This document shows, piece after piece, positions 33,243 through 42,188 of a stretch of DNA of 64,000 bases (position 1 is the first letter of the stretch; each line of letters starts with the position of its first letter). The translations under genes and the position numbers were made by a program. The notes below the pieces were generated by a model. That model was not told the DNA's origin. It saw only the letters and a list, made by a program, of their open reading frames with translations, and did no database searches. The stretch lies in contig NZ_CP052860.1 in the NCBI RefSeq assembly GCF_012935715.1, positions 868,001 through 932,000 of the forward strand, in the 5' to 3' direction. The stretch comes from Pseudomonas sp. ADAK13 (GTDB lineage Bacteria; Pseudomonadota; Gammaproteobacteria; Pseudomonadales; Pseudomonadaceae).

Positions 33243-34979
33243 GTGACTGCTTCCGACCAATTCAATTCCACCCACTCCGCTGTCAGCCCTCACGCCGACC
33301 TGGTGCTGCACAACGCTCGCCTCTACACCCTCGACCCGGCCCAGCCGTGGGCCGAGGCCGTGGCAATTCGCGACGGGCGCCTGATCGCCGTGGGCACCTT
33401 CGCAGACGTGCAAAGCCTGATCGGCCCGCACACCCGCCAGCATGACCTGCAAGGCGCGTTCTGCATGCCGGGCCTGCACGACATGCACACCCACCCCGAC
33501 CTGGCACTGGCCCCGCGCTACAGCGATGACCTGGACGTGGGCCTCGAAGACCCGACCCCGGAGCAACTGGCAGCGGCGATCCACGCCTACGCCGACAGCC
33601 ACCCGGGCAACGGCTGGATCTACGGCCAATACTGGGTGCGCTACACCTTCCGCGAAGCGGGGCTGACGCCCGGCCGCGACTGGCTCGACAGCATCATGCC
33701 GGACCGCCCGGTGGCCCTGCTCGACCGGATGTGGGGCACCATGATGGTCAACTCCAAAGCCCTGGAACTGGCCGGCATCGACCGCCACACTGCCGACCCG
33801 CGCAACGGCTACATGGAGCGCGACGAACTCAACGGCGAGCCCACCGGCCTGCTGATCGACGGCGCCTACGCGCTGATCCACGCTGCCATGCCGCCAACCC
33901 CGGTGGACGTGCTGCGCCGCGCCTATCGCGATGGCGTGCATTTCCAAAGCTCCCGTGGGGTAACGGCGACCAAGTACGTGCACGTCTGCGAGCGGCGCCT
34001 GGACGCCCTCAAGGAACTGGACGACGCCGGCGAACTGACCCTGCGCGTGGAAGCCGCCATCAGTTGGCAGGATGATATTTTCCCGGTGCGCCGGCGCTGG
34101 GAATTGCTCGGCGGCGAGCGGCACTACTACCGCAGCGCCCGGCTGAATGCGAACGCGGTGAAGTTCCACTTCGACGGCACCGTGGAGCCAAAATCCTCGT
34201 ACCTGATGACTCCCTGGGAAGCCAATTCCACGTGGCGCGGCAAGCTCAACCTGACCCCGGAACACATCACCGACATGGTGGTGGACATGGACCGTCGCGG
34301 CCTGCGGGTGATCGCCCACTGCACCGGCGACGGCGCCTCCGACGTGTTCCTGGATGCGGTGGCCGAAGCCCGGCGGGTCAATGGTGACAGCGGGATTCGT
34401 CACCAGTGTGCCCACAGCACCTTGCTGCACCCGGGCAACCTCAAGCGCTTCAAGGCCCTGAACGTGATCGCTGAATTTTCCCCGGCCGCCTGGTACCCGA
34501 CACCCTTCGCCAGCGGCGCGCGCAGCGGTTATGGCCAGGAGCGCCTCAAGCGCATCTACGACTTCAAAGGCGTACTGGCCGAAGGCGGCCTGGCGGTGAT
34601 GGGCACCGACTGGCCGGTGGCGTCGATCGACCCGTGGCTGGCCCTGGAAACCATGGTCACCCGCCAGAACCCGTGGAACCAGGAACCGGAATGCTTCGGT
34701 GAGCCGATCACCCTCGAACAGGCGCTGCAAGTGGCGACCCTCAACGGCGCCCACGCCATGGGCCTGGAACACGCCACCGGCAGCCTGCAAGTGGGCAAGT
34801 CGGCCGACCTGATCGTGCTCGACCGCGATCTGTTCGCCGAGCCTGCACGCAACTACATCCACCAGACCCAGGTGCAACTGACGTTTGTCGAAGGCCGCCC
34901 GGTGTACGACCGCCTCGGCATCTTCGCCGACACCTCGCTGCAAGCGGTGTGGCAAGGCCTGCCGCCGGTGATCGAATGA
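33243..34979 (+). CDS. Metal-dependent amidohydrolase (YtcJ / amidohydrolase_3 family)
   Basis: A 578-residue amidohydrolase-superfamily enzyme. A GTG start at 33243 is chosen, with GAGG eight bases before it. The HxH metal motif is in LHDMHTHPDLAL. Other likely metal ligands lie in RVIAHCTGDGAS and IRHQCAHST, and the final aspartate in VMGTDWPVASIDP. Family members hydrolyse amide, imide or ester bonds with one or two bound metal ions. The start codon of a COG0523 GTPase overlaps its stop, so this enzyme may be the client of that metallochaperone. The substrate is unknown; proximity to arginine genes hints at a guanidino or amide compound. Confidence 0.82.
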   Translation: MTASDQFNSTHSAVSPHADLVLHNARLYTLDPAQPWAEAVAIRDGRLIAVGTFADVQSLIGPHTRQHDLQGAFCMPGLHDMHTHPDLALAPRYSDDLDVGLEDPTPEQLAAAIHAYADSHPGNGWIYGQYWVRYTFREAGLTPGRDWLDSIMPDRPVALLDRMWGTMMVNSKALELAGIDRHTADPRNGYMERDELNGEPTGLLIDGAYALIHAAMPPTPVDVLRRAYRDGVHFQSSRGVTATKYVHVCERRLDALKELDDAGELTLRVEAAISWQDDIFPVRRRWELLGGERHYYRSARLNANAVKFHFDGTVEPKSSYLMTPWEANSTWRGKLNLTPEHITDMVVDMDRRGLRVIAHCTGDGASDVFLDAVAEARRVNGDSGIRHQCAHSTLLHPGNLKRFKALNVIAEFSPAAWYPTPFASGARSGYGQERLKRIYDFKGVLAEGGLAVMGTDWPVASIDPWLALETMVTRQNPWNQEPECFGEPITLEQALQVATLNGAHAMGLEHATGSLQVGKSADLIVLDRDLFAEPARNYIHQTQVQLTFVEGRPVYDRLGIFADTSLQAVWQGLPPVIE

Positions 34980-35893
34980 ACGCCGCGAGCATCGCGGTGA
35001 CGGTGGTCGCCGGGTTCCTCGGCGCCGGCAAGACCACCCTGCTCAACCGCATGGCCCAGCAGCCGCAGTACGGGCGCATGGCGGTGATCGTGAATGATTT
35101 TGGCGAGCTGAACATCGATGCCGCGATCATCGCCGAAGTCACCGACGCGGTGGTCAGCCTGCAGAACGGCTGCATCTGCTGCACCGTGCAGGAAGACCTG
35201 CTGGCGCAGCTGGTAAGCCTGACGCAGATGCGCCCGCGCCTGGACCGGATCGTCATCGAGTGCAGCGGCGTGTCCGACCCGCAACGCATTGTGCAGACCC
35301 TGGGTTATCCACAGCTCAAGGCGCAGTTGCACCTGGACACGGTGATCACCCTGGTGGACGCCAGCGGTTACCGCGCGCTGGAAGGCGAGTTCGCACGGCT
35401 GTCCCGGGCCCAGGTGGCCTGCGCCGACCTGGTGTTGCTGAACAAGGCCGACCTGGTCAGCGCCGCCGAACTGGAAACCCTGCGTGCCGAGATCGGTGGG
35501 CGGGCACGGGTGCTGAGCACGGTGCAGGCGATGGTGCCGGACGCCCTGCTGCTGGGTGAGCGCGGCGAGCGCAACGGCCTGAGCCCGGTGCTGCCGCGCC
35601 ATGACCAGCTGTTTGAAAGCTGGGTGTGGCAGGGCAACCAGCCGCTGCCCGCCAAAGCCTTGCGCGACTGGCTGGGGCAACTGCCCAAGGACCTGTTCCG
35701 GCTCAAGGGCCTGGTGCATTTGCAAGGCAACGACCAACCGTTCTGGCTGCAACACGTGGGCAGTCGCAGCCAGTTCACCCTGGCCAACGGGCAAACGCCG
35801 GAGCTGGCGGTGCAACTGGTGTTTATCGCCCGGCGCGGCAGTGGCTTGCGTGAGGGGCTGGAGGCTCAGCTGAGTGCCCTGCAAGGCTTGTGA
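34976..35893 (+). CDS. CobW/COG0523-family GTPase, putative metallochaperone
   Basis: A 305-residue G3E GTPase. Walker A is GFLGAGKTTLL, the family metal-binding CxCC is NGCICCTV, Walker B is in IVIECSGVSDP and the guanine-specificity motif NKAD is present. The C-terminal CobW domain follows. ATGA overlap with the amidohydrolase gene shows translational coupling. COG0523 proteins insert or traffic metals, often zinc, cobalt or iron. No Zur box precedes the pair, so it need not be zinc-starvation related. Confidence 0.88.
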   Translation: MNAASIAVTVVAGFLGAGKTTLLNRMAQQPQYGRMAVIVNDFGELNIDAAIIAEVTDAVVSLQNGCICCTVQEDLLAQLVSLTQMRPRLDRIVIECSGVSDPQRIVQTLGYPQLKAQLHLDTVITLVDASGYRALEGEFARLSRAQVACADLVLLNKADLVSAAELETLRAEIGGRARVLSTVQAMVPDALLLGERGERNGLSPVLPRHDQLFESWVWQGNQPLPAKALRDWLGQLPKDLFRLKGLVHLQGNDQPFWLQHVGSRSQFTLANGQTPELAVQLVFIARRGSGLREGLEAQLSALQGL

Positions 35894-35951
35894 TGCCTGT
35901 GGACAACAGGCATAAAGACGCTCCCTTCCCGGTTCGTTTCAAAGGAGCAGC

Positions 35952-36437
35952 ATGTCCCAAGGATTGACCTATCGCCAGGCCCACCTGGATGACCTGCACA
36001 CCCTGTGCGTGCTCGGCCAGCCGTTGAACCGCCTGCACCACCAGGAACGGCCCGATATCTACCGTGCCGCCACCGAGCAGGTGGAGCGCGACCAGTCCCA
36101 TTGGCGGCCCTGCCTCACCAGCCGGGTCCAGGCGGTGTTTCTGGCGGAGTTGCAGGGTGCGGGCGTCGGGTTTATCACCGTGCAAATCATCGAGACGGCC
36201 AGCCCGTTGCTGCAGCCGCTGCGCGTCGCCCGGATCGGCTCGGTCTGCGTGCTGGAGGCCCAGCGCGGCCAGGGCATTGGCCGTGAGCTGATGGCACTCG
36301 CCGAGCGCTGGGCGGTCCGCCAGGGCGCCGGTGATTTGCGCCTGACCGTCTGGGCCTTCAACGAACCGGCCCAACGCCTGTACGAAGAGTTGGGCTATGA
36401 AAAGCGCGCCTTCGAAATGGGCAAGCGCCTCGGTTAA
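35952..36437 (+). CDS. GNAT-family N-acetyltransferase
   Basis: A 161-residue acetyltransferase. The acetyl-CoA motif A is RIGSVCVLEAQRGQGIGREL, followed by NEPAQRLYEELGYEKRAFEM, the motif B region. AAAGGAG precedes the start. The acceptor substrate is not identifiable. It starts 58 bases after the GTPase gene and may be co-transcribed. Confidence 0.85.
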   Translation: MSQGLTYRQAHLDDLHTLCVLGQPLNRLHHQERPDIYRAATEQVERDQSHWRPCLTSRVQAVFLAELQGAGVGFITVQIIETASPLLQPLRVARIGSVCVLEAQRGQGIGRELMALAERWAVRQGAGDLRLTVWAFNEPAQRLYEELGYEKRAFEMGKRLG

Positions 36438-36506
36438 ATCGATGGACAAGCCCCTCGTGGCCCGGCGACTATCGACGCCCTCCTTCATCAGGCACGGACG
36501 CTGACT

Positions 36507-37004
36507 ATGCTCGACATTCTCCAGGGCACGCCTCTTTGGGTGTACGCCGTTTATCTGTGGATCTGCTGGTACGGGATCAAGGCCACCCGCGGCAGCCGCG
36601 AAACCCGCCGGTCGCTGGTTATCCTGCCGGTGGTGCTGGTGATCTGGTCGCTGATGTCCATTGAACACTCGGCACTCTCGATCGGCTGCTGGCTGGGCGG
36701 TGCGGCCGTCGGCAGCCTGTTGGCGATGGCGCTGTTCACCGCCCGGGGTGCAAGCCTCGATGGCAGCACGCTGGTGGTGCCCGGCACCTGGAAAATCCTG
36801 CTGATCTCCCAATTGTTCTTCGGCGTGAAGTATTACCTCGGCTATCAACAGGCCGTGCATCCGTTGCTGTCGAGCACCGCGCCAATGCTGGCCCTGGCGG
36901 GCGGGGCTGCGGGGTTCACGGTGGGCCTGTTTTGCGGGCGGGCGATCAAGCTGCGGCGGGCGTTGGCGTCATTCAGCCGCGATGAGGGCATTGTGCTGCC
37001 TTGA
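36507..37004 (+). CDS. Small integral membrane protein, DUF6622-like
   Basis: A 165-residue protein with four to five hydrophobic helices. The N-terminus MLDILQGTPLWVYAVYLWIC resembles the DUF6622 membrane proteins of proteobacteria. No catalytic motif is visible and no function is known. It stands alone between a GNAT gene and a hypothetical gene, all on the plus strand. Confidence 0.65.
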   Translation: MLDILQGTPLWVYAVYLWICWYGIKATRGSRETRRSLVILPVVLVIWSLMSIEHSALSIGCWLGGAAVGSLLAMALFTARGASLDGSTLVVPGTWKILLISQLFFGVKYYLGYQQAVHPLLSSTAPMLALAGGAAGFTVGLFCGRAIKLRRALASFSRDEGIVLP

Positions 37005-37077
37005 CCTGATCCCCCTCCCCGCTGAAAATGCGCGACGCTTTTCCCGTCTCCCCGTTTACTGAAGTAGTGAAATTTCA

Positions 37078-37782
37078 ATGTCTGATTCCCGTACCGAAGA
37101 ATCCGTAGTCGCCTTGCAGTCCAAAGCTGAATACGAAAACGCCATCAATCTTTCACAGCACGTGCCGGCGGCCAAGACCATCAGCGAGATGGTGCTGGAC
37201 GCGTTCCACACCTCCAAGGAAAGCGACCAGATTCGCGAACTGCGCGTGGCCATCCGCCAGGCGCACGATGCTTTCGATGACGACAAGGCCTACGACCTGA
37301 TGGGCGAGCTCAAGCAGCTCAAGGACGCCGAAGCCGCCGACAACGCCGCCCTCGAAGACCTGAACAGCAAATTCTCCATCAGCCGCATCCTGTCCAGCTT
37401 CAAGGACGACCCGGAGTTTCAGGAGCTGGTCTACGGTTTGGCCCTCAAGGTGCTGAACCAGACCCACCAGGCCATCAGCAACCCGAGCGCCGGTAAAGGC
37501 AAGGCTTCCCGCCCGAAGAAGGAAGCGGAAGTGTTCGCCATCAGCAAGGACGGCATCAGCGTCACCCTGCCGATGCGTTCGCCACGCTCCAAGCCGAATG
37601 TCGACCGCGAGGCGTTTGAGTTCCTCGGCTTTACCTTTGTCGGTGAAGGTGACGAGGCGGAACTGGAAGTTGAAACCTTTGTGGATAACTCGGGCGCCGA
37701 GCAGCCACTGACACGTAAAAGCATCATCACGGCGCTGCAGCAGCAGACCGCGTTTGAGGGCTACAGCATCGCCCAGCAGTAA
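37078..37782 (+). CDS. Conserved hypothetical protein (acidic, probably coiled-coil N-terminus)
   Basis: A 234-residue soluble protein that I do not recognise. The N-terminal 100 residues are highly charged and helical (KAYDLMGELKQLKDAEAADN), suggesting a coiled coil. A lysine-rich linker (GKGKASRPKKEAE) follows, and the C-terminal domain begins VFAISKDGISVTLPMRSPRS. No signal peptide or membrane segment is seen. It could be a chromatin- or stress-related protein, but nothing proves this. Codon use matches its neighbours, and it is followed by an intergenic palindrome. Confidence 0.7.
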   Translation: MSDSRTEESVVALQSKAEYENAINLSQHVPAAKTISEMVLDAFHTSKESDQIRELRVAIRQAHDAFDDDKAYDLMGELKQLKDAEAADNAALEDLNSKFSISRILSSFKDDPEFQELVYGLALKVLNQTHQAISNPSAGKGKASRPKKEAEVFAISKDGISVTLPMRSPRSKPNVDREAFEFLGFTFVGEGDEAELEVETFVDNSGAEQPLTRKSIITALQQQTAFEGYSIAQQ

Positions 37783-37793
37783 CCCGATCTCTC

Positions 37794-37880
37794 TGGGGGA
37801 GCTGGCTTGCCTGCGATAGCATCACCTCGTTGCAGCTGACACACCGAGGTGCCTGCATCGCGGGCAAGCCCAGCTCCCAC
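37794..37880. repeat. Intergenic palindromic repeat ('gtgggagc' family)
   Basis: ctgggggagctggcttgcct and the inverted cgggcaagcccagctcccac lie between two convergent genes. Same family as at 25880 and 33102. Confidence 0.75.
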
Positions 37881-37903
37881 ATTGGGTCTGCGTCGCAGCG
37901 AAT

Positions 37904-38989
37904 TCAGCGTACGACCTGAGCCGCAAACACCTCGCGAAACCGCCGCATCTCGTCAGCATTCCCCACCGTGACCCGCACCCACTGCGGCCAGTTTTTCCAC
38001 ACGCGCCCGATCTTCACGCCCTGCTCGCCCAACTGCTCGATGACCTGTTCGGCCGGACGGCGCACGTCAATCATGAAGCAGTTGCTGTGAGACGCCGTGC
38101 AGGTGAATCCCCGGCTTTTTAGCCACGCCACCGTTTCATCCCGCAACCGTGTATTCAGCGCCTTGCGCGCAGGCACCAGTTGCGTATCCGCGAGGCTGGC
38201 GCGGCCGGCGAGCAAGCTGGCGGCAGCCGGCACGTTATCCCCGCCATACACCGCCAACTGTTCCAGCAACGCCGGATGACCGATGGCCAGCCCCAGGCGC
38301 GCGCCGGCCAGGCCGTAGATTTTCGAGAACGTACGCAGCACCAGCAAGTCGTCATGGTCCCTGACCCACGCCACGCAACTGGGCGCATCGCTGAAGTCGA
38401 TGTAGGCCTCGTCCACCAGCAAAATGCTGCCTTTGGGCTTGTTCGCCAGGGCCTGTTCGATGGCCTTGGCGGGTGTGAGGGTGCCGGTGGGGTTGTTCGG
38501 GTTGCAGAGGTAGATCAGGCCGGGCTGCCGGTCAATGGCGAGCATGGCGGGAAGGTCATGGGCGTGATCGGCGGTGAGGTCTACTTCGTGCACCTTGGCC
38601 TTGCGCGATTCGGCAGCCTCGCGCGGTACTTCGTAGGAAGGCGTGGCCATCACCAGGCTGCGGGTTTCGCTGGTAAACGCCAGCACCGCGTAACGCAACG
38701 CGGCCATGGAGCCGGCGAACACCGCCACCTGCTCCTCCAGAATGCCCTGCTGTTTGGCAAACTGTTCGACCAGCGCGTACATGTCCGGGTAAGGATAGCG
38801 CCCCGAGGCGGCAATGCCGCGCTGCATCGCCTGCCGCGCAGCCGGCGAGGGGCCGTAGGGGCTTTCGTTGTAGTTGAGCAGCGCCTCGGGCGCCGCCACA
38901 GCCGGACTCGCTTCAGCCCACTCCAGGCGCCCCAGCAAGGGCAAGGCCGCGCCCAGTGCGATCAGGGAACGACGACTCACGTTGACCAT
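37904..38989 (-). CDS. Tat-exported PLP-dependent aminotransferase (HisC-like; PtaA candidate)
   Basis: A 361-residue aminotransferase of the histidinol-phosphate family with a twin-arginine signal (VSRRSLIALGAALPLLG), so it should fold in the cytoplasm and act in the periplasm. The start at 38989 is chosen because AGAGGT lies five bases upstream and it places the Tat motif at residues 4-6. The PLP lysine is in LRTFSKIYGLAGARLG, with CNPNNPTG and VDEAYIDF. The known periplasmic transaminase of P. fluorescens, PtaA, modifies the glutamate side chain of pyoverdine; this gene is a plausible homologue. That identity is inferred, and no pyoverdine genes are nearby. Confidence 0.78.
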   Translation of the reverse strand: MVNVSRRSLIALGAALPLLGRLEWAEASPAVAAPEALLNYNESPYGPSPAARQAMQRGIAASGRYPYPDMYALVEQFAKQQGILEEQVAVFAGSMAALRYAVLAFTSETRSLVMATPSYEVPREAAESRKAKVHEVDLTADHAHDLPAMLAIDRQPGLIYLCNPNNPTGTLTPAKAIEQALANKPKGSILLVDEAYIDFSDAPSCVAWVRDHDDLLVLRTFSKIYGLAGARLGLAIGHPALLEQLAVYGGDNVPAAASLLAGRASLADTQLVPARKALNTRLRDETVAWLKSRGFTCTASHSNCFMIDVRRPAEQVIEQLGEQGVKIGRVWKNWPQWVRVTVGNADEMRRFREVFAAQVVR

Positions 38990-39091
38990 GAAGACCTCTC
39001 CTTGTCGGCTCGCAGCGTCAGGTGCGGGATTCGCCCCCGTTCCTGCCATTGGGTATGACGAGGAAAGCACCCGCTGATTTACCCGGCCAAC

Positions 39092-39128
39092 AAAAAGCCC
39101 CGCGCTTCAGACCGAAGGCGGGGCTTTT
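39092..39128 (-). terminator. Rho-independent terminator of the sugar dehydrogenase operon
   Basis: On the minus strand a GC-rich stem (GCCCCGC / GCGGGGC) is followed by a T run, 11 bases after the cytochrome stop codon and about 100 bases before the Tat aminotransferase start. Confidence 0.88.
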
Positions 39129-39138
39129 GCGTTTCTAC

Positions 39139-40581
39139 CTACTTGGAATGAAAACGCCGGTTCAATGCGATCCGCTTGGCCTCCACTTCCCGCAGGTGTT
39201 TGCGGTGACGGCGCCACAGCACCAGCACGATGATCAGTACCAACACCACAAAACCACCGCCCCACAACAGATACGGCATGGCAGTGATCAACAAGGGCAC
39301 ATCCCCACCGCGACGCAGGCTGGTGACTTCTTCGGAACTGACGCTCAGCGCCGGGTTGCCGAAGGTGTGCAGGCTGTAGTTGGCAATGGCGGCGATTTGC
39401 GCGTCGTTCAGGTCGCCGCCCAGGGCCGGCATGCTCACGGCACCATCGGCCCCTTTACGGTCGATGCCCGCGATGATCGCCATCACCAGGTTGTTGGCCT
39501 GGTTGCCGTTGAGCGCGGTGTTGAGGCTCAGGGACGGGTAAAACTTGTCGGCACTGCCCTGGCCATCGCGGCCATGGCAACTGGAACAGGCCGAGTTGTA
39601 GAGGCGTGCGCCATTCAGGCCGGTGGCATCGGCCAGTGAGGCCTGGTCGCCCTGGCCGGTTTCCAGGGTGCTCATGTCCACGGGTGTGACCTTGCGCACG
39701 ACGCGCTCGGTCTGCCCGGGGTCGCGGATCGGCGGCACGCTGTGCAGGTAGGCGGCCATGGCGTGCAGGTCGCTGTCGCTGAGGTAGCGGAAGCTGTTTT
39801 CCACGGCTTCGGCCATGCCGCCTGCCGCCTGGGCCTTGTCGGCGAGGTGACCGTTTTTCAGGAAGTTGACCAGGTCGTCGTCGCTCCAGTCCCCCAGGCC
39901 ACTGACCTTGTCGGAGGTGATGTTGGGCGCGACCCATCCCCCCAGTTTCGCACCGGCCAGGTACTGGCTGTTGTCCTCGGCCATCAACGCATTACGCGGG
40001 GTGTGGCAGGCGCCGCAGTGGGCCAGGTTGTCCACCAGGTACTGGCCACGGCTGACCTGTTCGGTGGCGCCGGGCTTGGGTACAAAGCCCTGGCTGTCGA
40101 GGAACACCAGGTTCCAGCCGAACATCAGTTGGCGGATGTTGAACGGGAACGCCAGGTGGGTTTCCGGCACCGGTTGGTCCACGGCTTTGACGCCCTGTTG
40201 CAGGTACACGTACAAGGCGTGGATGTCGTCATCGCTCATGCCCTGGTACGAGGTGTAAGGCATTGCCGGGTACAAGTGCTGGCCCTTGGCGTTGATGCCT
40301 TTGCGCAAGGCGTCCGCCAGTTGCTGCTCGGTGTAGTCGCCGATGCCGTAGGCCTTAGACGGGGTGATGTTGCTGGAGATGATCTTGCCCATGGGCGAGT
40401 CGATCACATACCCGCCGGCCAGCGGCGCGCCGCCGTTTTCAGCCGTGCGGTGGCAGGCTTCGCAGTCGCCGGCACGGGCCACATAGGCGCCTTTCTGGAT
40501 CAGCGCGGCGGTGTCTTCAGCGGCAAACGCCGGCAACGCGGTGAGCAGCAAGGCCAGCAACGGAAATTTAAGCAATCCCAT
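39139..40581 (-). CDS. Triheme cytochrome c subunit of membrane sugar/alcohol dehydrogenase
   Basis: A 480-residue membrane-anchored cytochrome c. The signal peptide ends PAFAAED. Heme motifs are CEACH, CGACH and CSSCH. A single C-terminal helix (LLWGGGFVVLVLIIVLVL), followed by arginines, anchors it to the inner membrane. It passes electrons from the flavoprotein subunit to ubiquinone, as in gluconate, fructose and sorbitol dehydrogenases. It starts three bases after the GMC gene and is the last gene of the small-large-cytochrome operon. Confidence 0.92.
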   Translation of the reverse strand: MGLLKFPLLALLLTALPAFAAEDTAALIQKGAYVARAGDCEACHRTAENGGAPLAGGYVIDSPMGKIISSNITPSKAYGIGDYTEQQLADALRKGINAKGQHLYPAMPYTSYQGMSDDDIHALYVYLQQGVKAVDQPVPETHLAFPFNIRQLMFGWNLVFLDSQGFVPKPGATEQVSRGQYLVDNLAHCGACHTPRNALMAEDNSQYLAGAKLGGWVAPNITSDKVSGLGDWSDDDLVNFLKNGHLADKAQAAGGMAEAVENSFRYLSDSDLHAMAAYLHSVPPIRDPGQTERVVRKVTPVDMSTLETGQGDQASLADATGLNGARLYNSACSSCHGRDGQGSADKFYPSLSLNTALNGNQANNLVMAIIAGIDRKGADGAVSMPALGGDLNDAQIAAIANYSLHTFGNPALSVSSEEVTSLRRGGDVPLLITAMPYLLWGGGFVVLVLIIVLVLWRRHRKHLREVEAKRIALNRRFHSK

Positions 40582-40584
40582 GAC

Positions 40585-42174
40585 CTAGACCTCCCGCGCA
40601 ATGATGTCGGCCATACGGATACTCAGCGCCACGCCCGCCAGGGTCGGGTTGATGGTGCCGGACGCCGGGATCACCCCGGTGGTGGCGAGGAACAGGTTGG
40701 CGTGGTCGTGGGTGCGGCACTCGTGGTTGACCACCGAGTCCTTGGGGTTGGCGCCCATGATCACGGTGCCCATCAGGTGGTCGCGGTTCTGGTAGCCGGT
40801 GTTGTCTTCCACCACCGTGCCGCCCATCAGTTGCACGAAGTGCGCATAATCTTCGGTGACGCCGGCCTTGGCCGCCTTCACGTAATCGCCCACCTCGTAG
40901 TTGACCACCAGCATCGGGATGCCCAGGGCGTCCTTGCGGGTGCGGCTTGGGCGCACGGTGTTGGTCTGCAACGGCAGGGTTTCATACACGGTGGACACGT
41001 CGACCCAGCGCGCCGCGTCGTGGCGGATGCGCTCGTCCAGCTCCTTGCCGTACACGCCCTGGGCGATCAGCCGTTTGGCCACGGCAATGTTCGGCACGTT
41101 GTTGGAGATCGAGTGTTTGACCGAAGCACGCTCCTTGCGGAACTCACCGTCGCGACGATTGAAAATCCCGCCCTGTTGCACCGCCCCGCGCCCCGGCCAC
41201 AACGGCTCGTCGGCGATAAATTGCAGGCCCTGGCCGGTGTGGTCCATCAGGTTGCGACCGACCTGGTCGGAGGAGTTGGCGACCTCGGAAATCAGCAACA
41301 GCTTGGGGGTTTCCAGGCCATGGGCGGCGACGATGAAGTACTTGGCCGTGAGCCGCACATCGGCGCCGGTGGAGCTGCGGTAATGGATCGCGACGATCTT
41401 GTCGTCGGCGCCTTTTTCCAGCTTGTAAGCGGTGGCGTCGGTGATCAGCTTGGCGCCGGCCTGTTCAGCGTGGCGGGCATGCACGTCGCCGCTGTACATC
41501 GCCCCGATGGGGCAGACCGGCATGCAGTTGTTGTTGCCGCTGCACGCCGGGCGCCCGTCGTAGGGTTCGGTGGCGCGGCCGTTGGGCTCATGGATAAAGT
41601 GATACCCCGCCGGGGCCATGCGTTCGCGCAGGCGCTGGAACAGGTAGGTGTCGCCTTCCGGCGCCATCGGATAGGGGCTTGAGCGCGGCGGGAACGCGCC
41701 GCCGCCCTGCCCGCTCTGGTCCTGGGTGTCACTGCCGCACACGCCCAGGGCAATTTCTGCGCGCACGTAATAGGGTTCCAGCTCGCTGTATTCCAGCGGC
41801 CAGTCGCGACCTACGCCGTACAGGGTCTTGAGCTTCATATCGTTGGGCAAGTAACGCCAGCACGCCGCCGCCCAGTGCCAGGTGGTGCCGCCCACCAGTT
41901 TCAACATGCCGGGGCGGAACTCGAAAGAACCGGTGTTCTCAATGTATTGCTCATCATAAGAATGATGGGCCCACGGCTCATTCGGATACGGCGAGTTGTA
42001 ATTGCCTTTGTTCGACGAATTACGGAAGTTCTCGACTATCTTCCAGCGGGGAATATGTTCACCCGCTTCCAGAATAATCACCGACTTGCCGTGTTTGGCC
42101 AATTCAAATGCTGCGTTACTGCCTAATGCGCCGGAGCCAACCACAATGACATCGGCGTCAAAATCCTGATTCAT
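40585..42174 (-). CDS. GMC oxidoreductase, FAD catalytic subunit of sugar dehydrogenase complex
   Basis: A 529-residue GMC-family flavoprotein. The FAD-binding motif is VIVVGSGALGSNAAFELA. A cysteine cluster C211-x5-C217-x3-C221 (ACSGNNNCMPVCP) matches the spacing of the 3Fe-4S ligands in bacterial FAD-glucose and fructose dehydrogenases. The C-terminal catalytic region is ATTGVIPASGTINPTLAG. It has no own signal peptide and should be exported folded with the Tat small subunit. Substrate candidates are sorbitol, fructose, glucose or 2-ketogluconate; sequence alone does not decide. Confidence 0.9.
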   Translation of the reverse strand: MNQDFDADVIVVGSGALGSNAAFELAKHGKSVIILEAGEHIPRWKIVENFRNSSNKGNYNSPYPNEPWAHHSYDEQYIENTGSFEFRPGMLKLVGGTTWHWAAACWRYLPNDMKLKTLYGVGRDWPLEYSELEPYYVRAEIALGVCGSDTQDQSGQGGGAFPPRSSPYPMAPEGDTYLFQRLRERMAPAGYHFIHEPNGRATEPYDGRPACSGNNNCMPVCPIGAMYSGDVHARHAEQAGAKLITDATAYKLEKGADDKIVAIHYRSSTGADVRLTAKYFIVAAHGLETPKLLLISEVANSSDQVGRNLMDHTGQGLQFIADEPLWPGRGAVQQGGIFNRRDGEFRKERASVKHSISNNVPNIAVAKRLIAQGVYGKELDERIRHDAARWVDVSTVYETLPLQTNTVRPSRTRKDALGIPMLVVNYEVGDYVKAAKAGVTEDYAHFVQLMGGTVVEDNTGYQNRDHLMGTVIMGANPKDSVVNHECRTHDHANLFLATTGVIPASGTINPTLAGVALSIRMADIIAREV

Positions 42175-42188
42175 AAAAGTGCCTTGTC

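Noticed and set aside
33021..34955. A 644-codon minus-strand frame opposite the amidohydrolase
   Set aside because: Shadow of a gene with intact metal-binding motifs on the plus strand.
39742..41682. A 646-codon plus-strand frame over the cytochrome and GMC genes
   Set aside because: It is antisense to two strongly supported genes and has no recognisable domain.
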